A DNA stretch of 64,000 nt from Pseudomonas putida (lineage in GTDB: Bacteria > Pseudomonadota > Gammaproteobacteria > Pseudomonadales > Pseudomonadaceae), in NCBI GenBank assembly GCA_041879295.1, contig CP047152.1, forward strand, positions 3,291,501 to 3,355,500. The letters are read 5' to 3'. Shown here piece by piece: positions 54,212-63,746 of the stretch. Numbering within the stretch: position 1 is the first letter of the stretch; each line of letters opens with the position of its first letter. The position numbers and the translations under genes are program-made. Below the pieces are notes generated by a model. The model was not told where the DNA came from, did not search any database, and was given only the letters and a program-made list of their open reading frames with translations.

Positions 54212-54549
54212 GGATGTGGGCATTCACATCGAGTAGGTATTCATTCACGAAGGTGGCGCATAGTCACCTTTCCGCCCTTACGGCGGGTCACTTTTTGTCA
54301 AACGCGACAAAAAGTAACCAAAAAACGCTGTGCTCCCATCATCCGGCCCCTGCGCTACGCTCCGGGGTCCCCTCGCTCCGGCCTTGCTCCCGGGAGGACC
54401 GCGCTGCAGGCCCCATCCTGGGGCCCAGCGCTTGACGGGCATCCATGCCCGTCACCTCCCTTCGCAAGCCCTGCGCTCGGCCTCCTGAAGTCGCAATCCG
54501 CGGCGCCTGGACTATCGCGCGCTTAGAAGCAAGATCAAAAGCCGAAGCA

Positions 54550-54583
<34 letters not shown>

Positions 54584-54607
54584 CATCGGGATCTTGCCTT
54601 GTTTAGC

Positions 54608-56143
54608 TCAATGCCCCGCCGATGCCGGGCCCGCCTTGGCGGTAAAGGGCGGCTTGGCGAACCACACCAGCAGAATCAACCCGGCAAACACCCAGCTCAT
54701 CAACGTGAAGTAATCCACCGTCGACATCATGTAAGCCTGCCCGTTGAGTATCTGCTCCAACTGCGCATAACTCTGCGGGCTGGCGCCGCCCAACTGCTCA
54801 AGGGTATACCGCGTCGCCGGGTCGAACTGGCTGATGTGCTCGCTCAGATAGGCATGGTGCTGGTCCGCCCGACGAATCCAGATCCAGGTGGTCAACGAAG
54901 CCGCAAAACTCCCGCCCAAGGTTCGCAGGAAAGTCGCCAGCCCCGAACCGTCGGCAATCTGGTGCGGCGGCAGATCAGACAGAAGAATGCTCAACGTCGG
55001 CATGAAGAACAACGCCACGCCAATCCCCATGAACAACTGCACCAAAGCCACGTGCTGGAAGTCCACCTCGCTGGTGAAACCAGCACGCATGTAGCAACTG
55101 GTACCGATCGCCAGGAACGCCAACCCAGCCAGCACCCGCAAGTCGAACCGGTGCGCATATTTACCCACGAACGGCGACATGATCACCGGCAGCAAGCCGA
55201 TCGGCGCAACCGCCAGGCCTGCCCAAGTCGCGGTATAGCCCATCTGCGTCTGCAACCACTGCGGCAGGATCAGGTTGATACCGAAGAACCCGGCATACCC
55301 CCCGACCAGCACAATGGTGCCAATGCGGAAGTTGCGGTGCACGAACAGACGCAAGTTGACCACCGGGTGCCGGTCGGTCAGCTCCCAGATCACGAACACC
55401 GCCAGGAACACCACCGAGATCAGGCTGCCGACAATGATGAACGACGATTCGAACCAGTCCAGATCGTTGCCTTTGTCCAGCACTACCTGCAAGGCACCGA
55501 CGCCGATAATCAGGGTCAGCAGGCCAATGTAATCCATCGGCTGGCGGCTGGTGACCACCGGGCGCGTGCGCATCTGCTGGCGCACCACGGCAGCAGCGAA
55601 CAGGCCGATGGGCACATTGATGAAGAAGATCCATGGCCAGCTGTAGCTATCGGTAATCCAGCCCCCAAGAATCGGCCCGGCAATCGGCGCCACCACCGTG
55701 ACCATCGCCAGCAGCGCCAGTGCCATCCCCCGTTTTGCCGGGGGGTAGACAGCAATCAGCAGGGTTTGGGTCATCGGGTAAAGCGGCCCGGCGACCACGC
55801 CCTGCAAGACACGAAACCCCACCAGCTCGGGCATCGACTGGGCAATACCACACAGGAACGACGCCAGCACGAACAGCAGCGTGGCCCAAATGAACAGCTT
55901 CACTTCACCAAAGCGCCGGCTCAGCCAGCCGGTCAGCGGCAAGGCGATAGCGTTGCTCACCGCGAACGAGGTGATGACCCAGGTACCTTGCTCGTAACTC
56001 ACCCCCAGGTTGCCGGAAATGGTCGGCAAGGCCACGTTGGCGATGGTGGTGTCCAGCACCTGCATGAACGTCGCGAGCGACAGGCCGATGGTGGTCAGCA
56101 GCAGACTCGGCGGCGTGAACTGGGCAGCGGCGTTGTTGCTCAT
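54608..56143 (-). CDS. emrB: EmrB/QacA-type MFS multidrug transporter (DHA2)
   Basis: A 511-aa protein with 14 predicted TM helices. DHA2 signatures include LDTTIANVALPTISGNLG in TM1 and GWLSRRFGEVKLFIWATLLFVLASFLCGIA at TM2-3 (motif A), with GPILGGWITDSYSWPWIFFINVPIG at motif C and the following loop. It is the inner-membrane pump of a tripartite EmrAB-TolC-like system. Its ATG overlaps the emrA stop by 4 nt, so translation is coupled. Confidence 0.94.
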   Translation of the reverse strand: MSNNAAAQFTPPSLLLTTIGLSLATFMQVLDTTIANVALPTISGNLGVSYEQGTWVITSFAVSNAIALPLTGWLSRRFGEVKLFIWATLLFVLASFLCGIAQSMPELVGFRVLQGVVAGPLYPMTQTLLIAVYPPAKRGMALALLAMVTVVAPIAGPILGGWITDSYSWPWIFFINVPIGLFAAAVVRQQMRTRPVVTSRQPMDYIGLLTLIIGVGALQVVLDKGNDLDWFESSFIIVGSLISVVFLAVFVIWELTDRHPVVNLRLFVHRNFRIGTIVLVGGYAGFFGINLILPQWLQTQMGYTATWAGLAVAPIGLLPVIMSPFVGKYAHRFDLRVLAGLAFLAIGTSCYMRAGFTSEVDFQHVALVQLFMGIGVALFFMPTLSILLSDLPPHQIADGSGLATFLRTLGGSFAASLTTWIWIRRADQHHAYLSEHISQFDPATRYTLEQLGGASPQSYAQLEQILNGQAYMMSTVDYFTLMSWVFAGLILLVWFAKPPFTAKAGPASAGH

Positions 56144-57333
56144 CGTTGCGCCGTCTTGCCGGTTGCGCTGTTCTCGTGAATCAGCCGGGCGATCAGGTTG
56201 TCGGCTTCGACCAGCTGGTGGTCATACACCTGGGTGGTGTAGCTGGCCTTCTGCGGAGGCTGCTGGGCCAAAGCCGGGCCGCTCTGGTCATGCAGGTCGA
56301 CTTCAACCACGGTGGACAGGCCGATACGGAGGGGGTGGTCCTTGAGCTGGTCGGGGCTGAGGTGGATGCGCACGGGTACTCGCTGGACAATCTTGATCCA
56401 GTTACCGGTTGCGTTCTGCGCCGGCAGCAAGGCAAAGGCGCTGCCGGTGCCCGCGCCAAGGCTGTCGACCGTGCCGCTGTACTTGACCTCGCTGCCGTAC
56501 AAATCAGCGGTGACTTCCACCGGCTGGCCAATGCGCATCTCACGCAGCTGGGTTTCCTTGAAGTTGGCATCGATCCACACCTGATCCAGCGGGATTACCG
56601 CCATGGTCGCGGTGCCCGGCTGCAGGCGCTGGCCCAACTGGACGGTACGCTTGGCAACGTAGCCGGTGACCGGCGCGACCAACGTGGTGCGGGCGTGGTC
56701 GAGGTAGGCCTGGCGCAGGTCGGCAGCAGCAGCCATGACGTCGGGGTGCGAGGACACCACGGTGTCGTCGACCAGCGCGCTGCTGGTGCTGAGCTGTTGG
56801 CGCGCACTGTTGACGGCGGCCTGGGCAACGGTCAGGTCGTCGCGGGCATGGGACAGTTCTTCTGCGGCAATCGCACCGCTGTCAGCCAGCACCTTGCGCC
56901 GGTTGAAGTCCTGCTGCGCCTTGCGCAGTTCAGCTTGGCGCGTTTCCAGTTGAGCCTTCAGCGAGTCGACGTTGCTGTACAGCCCGCGCACCTGCCGCAC
57001 GGTGCGTGCCAGCTTGGCTTCGGCGGACTGCAAGGCCACTTCGCTGTCGGCCGGGTCGAATTGCAGCAACACCTGGCCGGCGTGGACCAGGTCGCCGTCA
57101 TCGGCCCCGATGCTGGTAACGGTGCCAGCGACCAGCGGGGTGATCTCCACCACGTTGCCGTTGACGTAGGCATCGTCGGTGCTTTCGTGCCAACGCCCGA
57201 CAATGCTGTACCAGGCCCAGGTGCCGACCCCGGCAAGGATCAGCAGCAACAGCAGGCCAAGCAGCCAGGCCTTGCGCTTGCGTGACGACTCGGGCGCGGC
57301 GGAGGGAGTCGGGGTGTCTGTGGGAGTGGCCAT
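56140..57333 (-). CDS. emrA: EmrA-type periplasmic adaptor (HlyD family)
   Basis: A 397-aa membrane-fusion protein. It has an N-terminal anchor (AWLLGLLLLLILAGVGTWAWY), a lipoyl/biotinyl half-motif (STDDAYVNGNVVEITPLVAGTV), a long coiled-coil hairpin (about 100-200) and a beta-barrel (APVTGYVAKRTVQLGQRLQPGTA...VWIDANFKETQLREMRIGQPV). It bridges EmrB to an outer-membrane channel encoded elsewhere. It starts 30 bp after the MarR gene, forming emrRAB. Confidence 0.94.
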   Translation of the reverse strand: MATPTDTPTPSAAPESSRKRKAWLLGLLLLLILAGVGTWAWYSIVGRWHESTDDAYVNGNVVEITPLVAGTVTSIGADDGDLVHAGQVLLQFDPADSEVALQSAEAKLARTVRQVRGLYSNVDSLKAQLETRQAELRKAQQDFNRRKVLADSGAIAAEELSHARDDLTVAQAAVNSARQQLSTSSALVDDTVVSSHPDVMAAAADLRQAYLDHARTTLVAPVTGYVAKRTVQLGQRLQPGTATMAVIPLDQVWIDANFKETQLREMRIGQPVEVTADLYGSEVKYSGTVDSLGAGTGSAFALLPAQNATGNWIKIVQRVPVRIHLSPDQLKDHPLRIGLSTVVEVDLHDQSGPALAQQPPQKASYTTQVYDHQLVEADNLIARLIHENSATGKTAQR

Positions 57334-57363
57334 GACAATACCTTGGATAATTCGTTACAGGGT

Positions 57364-57837
57364 TCAACGGTCGCCGAAGCGGCGGATCGTCAACGGGTCG
57401 CCAGCACTGAGCAGCACCTTGGCCAGCAGGCCTTCCAGGGTCTTGAGCTCCTCTGGTGCCAGCACGCCGCACAACTCGTTCATGGCGGCGGCGCCAATTT
57501 CCGGCAGGCGGTTGGCCAGGCGCTGGCCGTCCGCAGTGAGTGCCAGGCGCACTTGGCGCCGGTCGTCGGCGCAGCGGTTGCGCACGATCAGTTCCTTCTG
57601 CTCGAGGCGGTCGAGCATGCGGGTCATCGAACCGCTGTCCAGGCCCAGGTACCGGCACAGTTCGGCCGGGGTATCCACCTGGTACTGGGTGACGATGATC
57701 AGCACTTTGAACTGCGCGGCGGTGACGCCCTCTGACTCCAGGTGCCAGTCAAGAATGCGGTCTTTGAGAATCGCAGCACGGCCAAGCAACATGCCGATGG
57801 CGCAGGTCTGGAAGTTTTCGGGGGAAAAATGGGCCAT
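57364..57837 (-). CDS. MarR-family repressor of the emrAB operon
   Basis: A 157-aa MarR regulator: VTAAQFKVLIIVTQYQVDTPAELCRYLGLDSGSMTRMLDRLEQKELIVRNRCADDRRQVRLALTADG forms the winged helix and wing. Position at the head of emrAB matches EmrR/MprA. It probably binds the palindromes just upstream and is released by phenolic or hydrophobic drugs. Confidence 0.92.
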   Translation of the reverse strand: MAHFSPENFQTCAIGMLLGRAAILKDRILDWHLESEGVTAAQFKVLIIVTQYQVDTPAELCRYLGLDSGSMTRMLDRLEQKELIVRNRCADDRRQVRLALTADGQRLANRLPEIGAAAMNELCGVLAPEELKTLEGLLAKVLLSAGDPLTIRRFGDR

Positions 57838-57870
57838 CGTTGACTGCTCAGTTAAGTGTGTAGAAATATT

Positions 57871-57884
57871 ACTGCCTAGGCAGT
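57871..57884. promoter_or_regulatory. Perfect 14-bp palindrome, probable MarR operator
   Basis: ACTGCCTAGGCAGT, 33 bp upstream of the marR start. The core TGCCTAGGCA matches the kind of palindrome bound by many MarR-family repressors. Confidence 0.75.
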
Positions 57885-57911
57885 GAATGTCAAAGCCTTC
57901 ATTAGCAAGCT

Positions 57912-57925
57912 ATGAAATATTTCAT
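57912..57925. promoter_or_regulatory. Second 14-bp palindrome ATGAAATATTTCAT
   Basis: A perfect AT-rich palindrome 27 bp beyond the first one. It could be a second regulator site in the same promoter region. Confidence 0.5.
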
Positions 57926-58017
57926 GACTTCTGCCTGTCTCACCGCTCTCAGCAGGCGCGTATTGCGGCCCATTGCTGCACACAAGGCCGCGCCTGCAAG
58001 GGTGTGCGTAAAGGCGG

Positions 58018-58650
58018 CTAACGCGCTCGCAGGCCCAACGCCTCCACCGCCCCGCAAGCAATCGCCATTCCCACCAGTTCTGCGAGGCTGCCCGCCTGCA
58101 ACCGCTTCATCACCCGCCCCCGGTACAGGTCCACGGTCTTGACGCTGATGCCCAACTGCTCGGCAATTTCGCGGTTGCTCAACCCTTGGGCCAAGGGTAC
58201 GAACACGTCCCGCTCACGCGGCGTCAGGCCATCGATACGCGCCTGCACCAAGGCCAGCGCCTGATCGCCTTGTCGCGCCAGCCCGGCGTGCTCCAGCGCA
58301 GCCTGAACGCTGTCGAGCAGCAACTGGTCGTTGTAGGGTTTTTCGATGAAGTCGCAGGCACCGGCCTTGAATGCCCGCACCACGATCGGTACATCGGCAT
58401 GACCGCTGACGAAGATCACCGGCACCATCAGGCCACGCTCACGCATCGCCTGCTGCACAGCCAGCCCGCCCAACCCCGGCATGCGCACATCCAGCAGCAC
58501 ACAGGCGGGCCCATCATCGACGCAGGCGTCGAGAAACGCCTGCCCGCTGGCGAACGGCAAGGCTTGCAGGCCCACCGACTGCAGCAGCCAGACCGTAGAG
58601 TCGCGCATCCCCTGGTCGTCATCGACCACATACACTTTTGCTTGCAACAC
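58018..58650 (-). CDS. FixJ/LuxR-type response regulator
   Basis: A 210-aa regulator. The receiver domain (VYVVDDDQGMRDS; phospho-Asp in VLLDVRMPGLGG; Thr/Ser site in IFVSGHAD; Lys in IEKPYNDQLL) is followed by a LuxR HTH (LTPRERDVFVPLAQGLSNREIAEQLGISVKTVDLYRGRVMKRL). It is the FixJ/TodT/StyR subfamily. The start lies 9 bp after the cognate kinase gene stop, so they are one operon. Likely target: the divergent acyl-CoA ligase/dehydrogenase operon. Confidence 0.92.
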   Translation of the reverse strand: MLQAKVYVVDDDQGMRDSTVWLLQSVGLQALPFASGQAFLDACVDDGPACVLLDVRMPGLGGLAVQQAMRERGLMVPVIFVSGHADVPIVVRAFKAGACDFIEKPYNDQLLLDSVQAALEHAGLARQGDQALALVQARIDGLTPRERDVFVPLAQGLSNREIAEQLGISVKTVDLYRGRVMKRLQAGSLAELVGMAIACGAVEALGLRAR

Positions 58651-58659
58651 TGCCTCCCC

Positions 58660-60066
58660 TTATTCCCTGCTGACCGCCAGCCGGCAGCACAGTACCAGAC
58701 CGCCGTTGTCACCCGCCCGCGCCCACAGGCTGCCACCAAAGCCTTCGATCAGGCTGCGGCTCATGCTCAAGCCCAAGCCCAGGCCGTCGGCCTTGCTGGT
58801 GGTGAACGGCGTAAAGATTTCATCCAGCCGCTCCGGTGCCACGCCCGGGCCCTGGTCGGCTACCTCGACCAGCACCCCATCGCCATCGCGCGCAGCGCAG
58901 AGCAGGATACGTGACGGCCGCTCCCCCTGCCGCTCGCGATTGGCATCGATGGCATTGCGCAGCAGGTTGAGCAGCACCTGCTCCAGCAGCACCCGGTCGG
59001 CATACACCAAGGGCAGTTGAGCGCTCATGCGAAGTTCCACCTGCACTTGGTCCCGCGCGGCTTCCCAGGCGCACAGGCGCATGGCTTCGCCAGTCAGCTC
59101 GGCCACATCCAGCGCCTCCAGGCGGCGCGGCCCCTTGCGCAGGAAGGCACGCAGGCGGCGGATCACTTCGGCGGCATGGGTGGCCTGTTCGCTGATACGC
59201 TGCAGGCCCTGGCCTACCCGATCGCGAGCCTGGGGGTCACGTTCCAGGCCCTGCAGGTAACGCTGACTGGCGTTGGCATAGTTGACCACGGCGGCCAGTG
59301 GCTGATTGATTTCATGGGCGATGCCCGAGGCCAGCTCGCCCAGGGTCGCGAGGCGGGCACTGTGAGCCAGGCTTTCCTGCGCTTCGATGCGCAAGGTGAT
59401 GTCGCGGGACACGCTGACCACCTCCACCACCGCGCCCGTGTAGGTCTCGCGGATCGCCCGGCTGGCGATTTCGAACCAGCGGTAGTCGCCTGTCGCCTGG
59501 CGTACCCGGCAGGTCATGGTGTGGTAGCCATCCTGGTCCAGCGCGGCAGCGGCCTGGCGCAGTACCTGACGCCGTTCGCGCGGATGCAGCAGGGTATGTA
59601 CAGGCATGCCACGCAGTTGTTCGGGCCACAGGCCGAGCAGGCGGTAGGCTGCCGGTGAGGCATCGAGAAAGCGGCCATCGGGGCTGTGCCGGGAAATCAG
59701 GTCGGTGGTGTTTTCGATGATCAACCGATACAGGCGCCGGGCGCGGCTGGCTTCGCGTGCGCCGAGGCGCTCTTCGCTGGCATCACGGCAGCGGCCCAGC
59801 ACCTGCTGGCCGTGGTTGTCCGGCATGAACGTCCACAGCACGATACGTTCGCCGACCTGCACTTCGACCTCGCTGATCGCCCGGTGCTGGCGCAGACAGG
59901 CACGCACCAGGGCAGCGCAATTGGCCGGCAGCCAGCAAGCCAGCTCAGGCCCTTCGGCGACCCAGGCCTGCAGTGCCGGGTTGAGTGCCAGCGGGCTTGC
60001 ATCACTGGCCAGCAACAGACTGGGTTGTGGGTCTTTGGCGAGCAAGGGGTAAGCAGTGTCATCCAC
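58660..60066 (-). CDS. PAS-containing sensor histidine kinase (FixL-like)
   Basis: A 468-aa soluble kinase. An N-terminal region of about 120 aa is weakly PAS-like. A clear PAS/PAC follows at about 125-240 (LYRLIIENTTDLISRHSPDGRFLDASPAAYRLLG), then the H-box LGELASGIAHEINQPLAAVVNYA and an HATPase (LLNLLRNAIDAN, VADQGPGV, GLGLGLSMSRSLIEGFGG). The HEINQPLAA box is that of the FixL/DctB group. There are no TM helices. It is co-operonic with the FixJ-type regulator. Confidence 0.92.
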   Translation of the reverse strand: MDDTAYPLLAKDPQPSLLLASDASPLALNPALQAWVAEGPELACWLPANCAALVRACLRQHRAISEVEVQVGERIVLWTFMPDNHGQQVLGRCRDASEERLGAREASRARRLYRLIIENTTDLISRHSPDGRFLDASPAAYRLLGLWPEQLRGMPVHTLLHPRERRQVLRQAAAALDQDGYHTMTCRVRQATGDYRWFEIASRAIRETYTGAVVEVVSVSRDITLRIEAQESLAHSARLATLGELASGIAHEINQPLAAVVNYANASQRYLQGLERDPQARDRVGQGLQRISEQATHAAEVIRRLRAFLRKGPRRLEALDVAELTGEAMRLCAWEAARDQVQVELRMSAQLPLVYADRVLLEQVLLNLLRNAIDANRERQGERPSRILLCAARDGDGVLVEVADQGPGVAPERLDEIFTPFTTSKADGLGLGLSMSRSLIEGFGGSLWARAGDNGGLVLCCRLAVSRE

Positions 60067-60083
60067 GGTAGGCGGCCTGTTTT

Positions 60084-60101
60084 TATAGTAGTTTTACTAT
60101 A
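60084..60101. promoter_or_regulatory. AT-rich inverted repeat in the divergent kinase/acyl-CoA-ligase region
   Basis: TATAGTA (60084-60090), spacer GTTT, TACTATA (60095-60101), followed by a further half-site CTATAG at 60105-60110. It lies 18 bp upstream of the kinase start, in the shared control region with the ligase. Confidence 0.5.
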
Positions 60102-60261
60102 TTGCTATAGTCGATATTCCTAATACCATAGCGACTCGCGTAAAACTGCGACAGAGGGGGCGGCCCACCGTCCGCCCCTACTGCACCCTGAACAGAGCTA
60201 ACAATCAGCCATCGGGGGCCAGGTGCACAGGCTGCGTCTGCCTCCCTTACAGGATTACCGC

Positions 60262-61884
60262 ATGTCGATCTATGCCCAGGGCCTGATGCCCGCTGCCGTC
60301 AACCATGTCGCCCTCACCCCGCTGAGCTTCATCGAACGCACCGCTGCCGTTTACGGCAACTACCCGGCCGTCATCCACGGCGCCATCCGCCGCAACTGGC
60401 AAGAAACCTACCAACGCTGTCGGCGCCTGGCCAGCGCCCTGGCCGGCCGTGGCATTGGGCGCGGCGACACCGTGGCAGTGATGCTGCCCAACACCCCGAC
60501 CATGCTCGAGGCGCATTTTGGCGTACCCATGACCGGTGCTGTGCTCAATACCCTGAACGTGCGCCTGGATGCCGAGGCTATCGCCTTCATGCTGCAGCAT
60601 GGCGAGGCCAAGGTGCTGATCACCGACCGCGAGTTCCATGCGGTCATCGAAGGTGCTCTGGCACTGCTTGAACACCCGCCGCTGGTGGTTGATGTGGATG
60701 ACCCGGAGTACGGCGAAGGCCGCGCGGTCAGCCAGCTGGACTATGAGGCCCTGCTCAACGAAGGCGACCCGGAATTTGCCTGGGAATGGCCCGATGACGA
60801 ATGGCAGGCCATATCACTGAACTACACCTCCGGCACCACCGGCAACCCCAAGGGCGTGGTCTACCACCACCGTGGCGCCTACCTGAACGCACTGGGCAAC
60901 CAGATGACCTGGGCCATGGGCCACCGCCCGGTGTACCTGTGGACGCTGCCGATGTTCCACTGCAACGGCTGGTGCTACCCCTGGACCATCACCGCGCTGG
61001 CCGGCACCCATGTGTTCCTGCGCCGGGTCGACCCGCAGAAAATCCTGACCCTGATCCGCGAGCACAAAGTCAGCCACCTGTGCGGTGCGCCGATCGTGCT
61101 CAACGCGCTGGTCAACATGCCCGAGGCGGCCAAGGCAGCCATCGAGCACCCGGTGCAGGCCATGGTCGCCGGCGCTGCACCACCGGCCAAGGTCATCGGC
61201 GCTGTGGAGCAAATGGGCATCAAGGTCACCCACACCTATGGGCTGACCGAGGTCTACGGCCCGGTGACCGTGTGTGCCTGGCATGACGAATGGGACGCGC
61301 TTTCGCTGGAAGAGCGTGCCCGGATCAAGTCTCGCCAAGGCGTGCGCTACCCGACCCTCGATGGCCTGATGGTCGCCGACCCGCAAACCCTTCAGCCGGT
61401 GCCCCGCGACGGCGATACCCTGGGCGAAATCTTCATGCGCGGCAACACGGTGATGAAGGGCTACCTGAAAAACCCTGAAGCCACCGCCGAAGCCTTCCGT
61501 GGCGGCTGGTTCCACACCGGCGACCTGGCCGTGTGGCATGCCGACGGCTATATCGAGATCAAGGACCGGCTAAAGGACATCATCATTTCCGGTGGCGAGA
61601 ACATCTCCACCATCGAGGTCGAAGACGCCCTGTACAAGCATCCGGCAGTGCTGGAAGCCGCCGTGGTGGCGCGCCCGGATGAAAAATGGGGGGAAACCCC
61701 GTGCGCCTTCGTTGCCCTGAAGCCAGGCCGGGAGGACACCCGTGAAGCCGACATCACCAGTTGGTGCCGCGAGCACCTGGCCGGGTTCAAGGTGCCGAAG
61801 ACCGTGGTGTTCGGCGAGCTGCCCAAGACCTCGACCGGCAAGATCCAGAAGTACGTGTTGCGCGACCGGGCCAAGGCCCTCTGA
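60262..61884 (+). CDS. Acyl-CoA synthetase (AMP-forming, medium-chain fatty-acid type)
   Basis: A 540-aa ANL-superfamily ligase. It has the P-loop YTSGTTGNPKGVVYHHRG (about 193-210), the adenine motif HTYGLTEVYGP (about 330-340), GWFHTGDLAVWHADGYIEIKDRLKDIIISGGENIS (about 415-450), and the catalytic Lys in TSTGKIQKYVLRD near the C-terminus. It activates a carboxylic acid to its CoA ester. ATG 60262 (MSIYAQGL) is chosen over an upstream start at 60223. It pairs with the downstream acyl-CoA dehydrogenase and a divergent two-component system; the chain length is not defined. Confidence 0.92.
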   Translation: MSIYAQGLMPAAVNHVALTPLSFIERTAAVYGNYPAVIHGAIRRNWQETYQRCRRLASALAGRGIGRGDTVAVMLPNTPTMLEAHFGVPMTGAVLNTLNVRLDAEAIAFMLQHGEAKVLITDREFHAVIEGALALLEHPPLVVDVDDPEYGEGRAVSQLDYEALLNEGDPEFAWEWPDDEWQAISLNYTSGTTGNPKGVVYHHRGAYLNALGNQMTWAMGHRPVYLWTLPMFHCNGWCYPWTITALAGTHVFLRRVDPQKILTLIREHKVSHLCGAPIVLNALVNMPEAAKAAIEHPVQAMVAGAAPPAKVIGAVEQMGIKVTHTYGLTEVYGPVTVCAWHDEWDALSLEERARIKSRQGVRYPTLDGLMVADPQTLQPVPRDGDTLGEIFMRGNTVMKGYLKNPEATAEAFRGGWFHTGDLAVWHADGYIEIKDRLKDIIISGGENISTIEVEDALYKHPAVLEAAVVARPDEKWGETPCAFVALKPGREDTREADITSWCREHLAGFKVPKTVVFGELPKTSTGKIQKYVLRDRAKAL

Positions 61885-61976
61885 TGCCGTAGCCGCTCCC
61901 CTTCAGGCGCAGTACACGGCTGCGCCTGAAGGTTCAGCGCACGCCCAACCATCCCCCACTATTGCAAGAGCTGCCG

Positions 61977-63746
61977 ATGACCACCTATTCCGCCCCCCTG
62001 CGCGACATGCGCTTCGTCCTGCATGACGTGTTCAACGCTTCGGACCTGTGGGCCCGCCTGCCCGCCCTGGCCGAACGCATCGATGCCGACACTGCCGACG
62101 CCATTCTCGAAGAAGCTGCCAAAGTCACCGGCCAGCTGATTGCCCCGCTCAGCCGCAACGGTGACGAGCAAGGTGTGTGCTTCGACGCAGGCCAGGTCAC
62201 CACCCCTGATGGCTTCCGCGAGGCCTGGAACACCTACCGCGAAGGTGGCTGGGTTGGCTTGGGCGGCAACCCGGAACACGGCGGCATGGGCATGCCAAAG
62301 ATGCTCGGCGTGCTGTTCGAAGAGATGCTCTACGCCGCTGACTGCAGCTTCAGCCTGTATTCGGCGTTGAGCGCCGGCAGTTGCCTGGCGATCGATGCCC
62401 ACGCCAGCGAAACCCTCAAGGCCACTTACCTGCCACCGCTGTATGAAGGCCGCTGGGCCGGTACCATGTGCCTGACCGAACCCCATGCCGGCACTGACCT
62501 GGGGCTGATCCGCACCCGCGCCGAGCCCCAGGCCGATGGCAGCGTGCGCATCAGTGGCAGCAAGATCTTCATTACCGGCGGCGAGCAGGACCTGACCGAG
62601 AACATCGTCCACCTGGTGTTGGCCAAACTGCCGGATGCGCCCGCCGGTGCCAAAGGTATATCGCTGTTCCTGGTGCCCAAATTCCTGGTCGAGGCCGATG
62701 GCCGTCTGGGCGCGCGCAACGCTGTCCACTGTGGCTCGATCGAACACAAGATGGGCATCAAGGCCTCGGCGACCTGTGTCATGAACTTTGATGGTGCCAT
62801 CGGTTACCTGGTGGGCGAGCCGAACAAGGGCCTGGCAGCGATGTTCACCATGATGAACTACGAACGCCTGTCCATCGGCATACAAGGCATCGGTTGTGCC
62901 GAAGCCTCCTACCAGAGCGCCGCCCGCTACGCCAACGAGCGCCTGCAGAGCCGCGCAGCGACTGGCCCGCGGGCACACGACAAGGCGGCCGACCCGATCA
63001 TCCACCATGGCGATGTCCGGCGCATGCTGCTGACCATGCGCACCCTCACCGAAGCAGGTCGGGCGTTCGCCGTCTACGTTGGCCAGCAACTGGACGTGGC
63101 ACGCTATGCCGAGGACGCCGGCGAGCGCGAGCATGCCCAGCGCCTGGTGGCACTGCTGACACCGGTGGCCAAGGCATTCTTCACCGATAACGGTCTGGAA
63201 AGCTGCGTGCTTGGCCAGCAGGTGTATGGCGGTCATGGCTACATCCGCGAATGGGGCCAGGAGCAACGGGTGCGAGACGTGCGCATTGCACAGATCTATG
63301 AAGGCACCAACGGCATCCAGGCCCTTGATCTGCTGGGGCGCAAGGTGCTGGCCGACGATGGTCAGGCGTTGGCCAGCTTTGCCAGCGAAGTGCGAGCCTT
63401 CAGTGTGGATGCGCCCTTGTACCGCGAGGACCTGCAGGCGAGCCTGGCGCGGCTGGAGGCCACCAGCAGCTGGCTGCGGGAGCAGGCAGGCGAAGATGCC
63501 AACCTGGTCAGCGCGGTGGCGGTTGAGTACCTGCAGCTGTTCGGGCTGACTGCGTACGCATATATGTGGGCGCGGATGGCTGCGGTGGCGTTGGCCAAAC
63601 GTGAGGAGGATGAGGCGTTTCATGGCGCGAAGCTTGCGTGTGCGGCGTTCTATTTCCAGCGGGTCTTGCCGCGAGGGCTGGGGCTGGAGGCGAGTATTCG
63701 GGCCGGCAGTGGCAGCCTTTATGGGCTAGAGGCTGCACAGTTCTGA
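61977..63746 (+). CDS. Acyl-CoA dehydrogenase, long form (C-terminal extension family)
   Basis: A 589-aa ACAD about 200 residues longer than standard. The core has CLTEPHAGTDLGLIRTRA (about 162-179), FITGGEQDLTENIVHLVLAKL, HKMGIKASATCVMNFDGA, QVYGGHGYIREWGQEQ (about 418-433) and IYEGTNGIQALDLLGRK. The C-terminal extension carries the helical domain typical of the AidB/FadE-like phenylalkanoyl or medium-chain group. ATG 61977 (MTTYSAPLRDMRF) is the family start. It lies 92 bp after the ligase and probably oxidises the acyl-CoA that ligase makes. Confidence 0.92.
   Translation: MTTYSAPLRDMRFVLHDVFNASDLWARLPALAERIDADTADAILEEAAKVTGQLIAPLSRNGDEQGVCFDAGQVTTPDGFREAWNTYREGGWVGLGGNPEHGGMGMPKMLGVLFEEMLYAADCSFSLYSALSAGSCLAIDAHASETLKATYLPPLYEGRWAGTMCLTEPHAGTDLGLIRTRAEPQADGSVRISGSKIFITGGEQDLTENIVHLVLAKLPDAPAGAKGISLFLVPKFLVEADGRLGARNAVHCGSIEHKMGIKASATCVMNFDGAIGYLVGEPNKGLAAMFTMMNYERLSIGIQGIGCAEASYQSAARYANERLQSRAATGPRAHDKAADPIIHHGDVRRMLLTMRTLTEAGRAFAVYVGQQLDVARYAEDAGEREHAQRLVALLTPVAKAFFTDNGLESCVLGQQVYGGHGYIREWGQEQRVRDVRIAQIYEGTNGIQALDLLGRKVLADDGQALASFASEVRAFSVDAPLYREDLQASLARLEATSSWLREQAGEDANLVSAVAVEYLQLFGLTAYAYMWARMAAVALAKREEDEAFHGAKLACAAFYFQRVLPRGLGLEASIRAGSGSLYGLEAAQF

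Noticed and set aside
53108..54526. Several open frames of 60-124 codons in the repeat array
   Set aside because: They recur in both orientations of the same inverted repeats, contain microsatellite-encoded tracts, and match no protein family.
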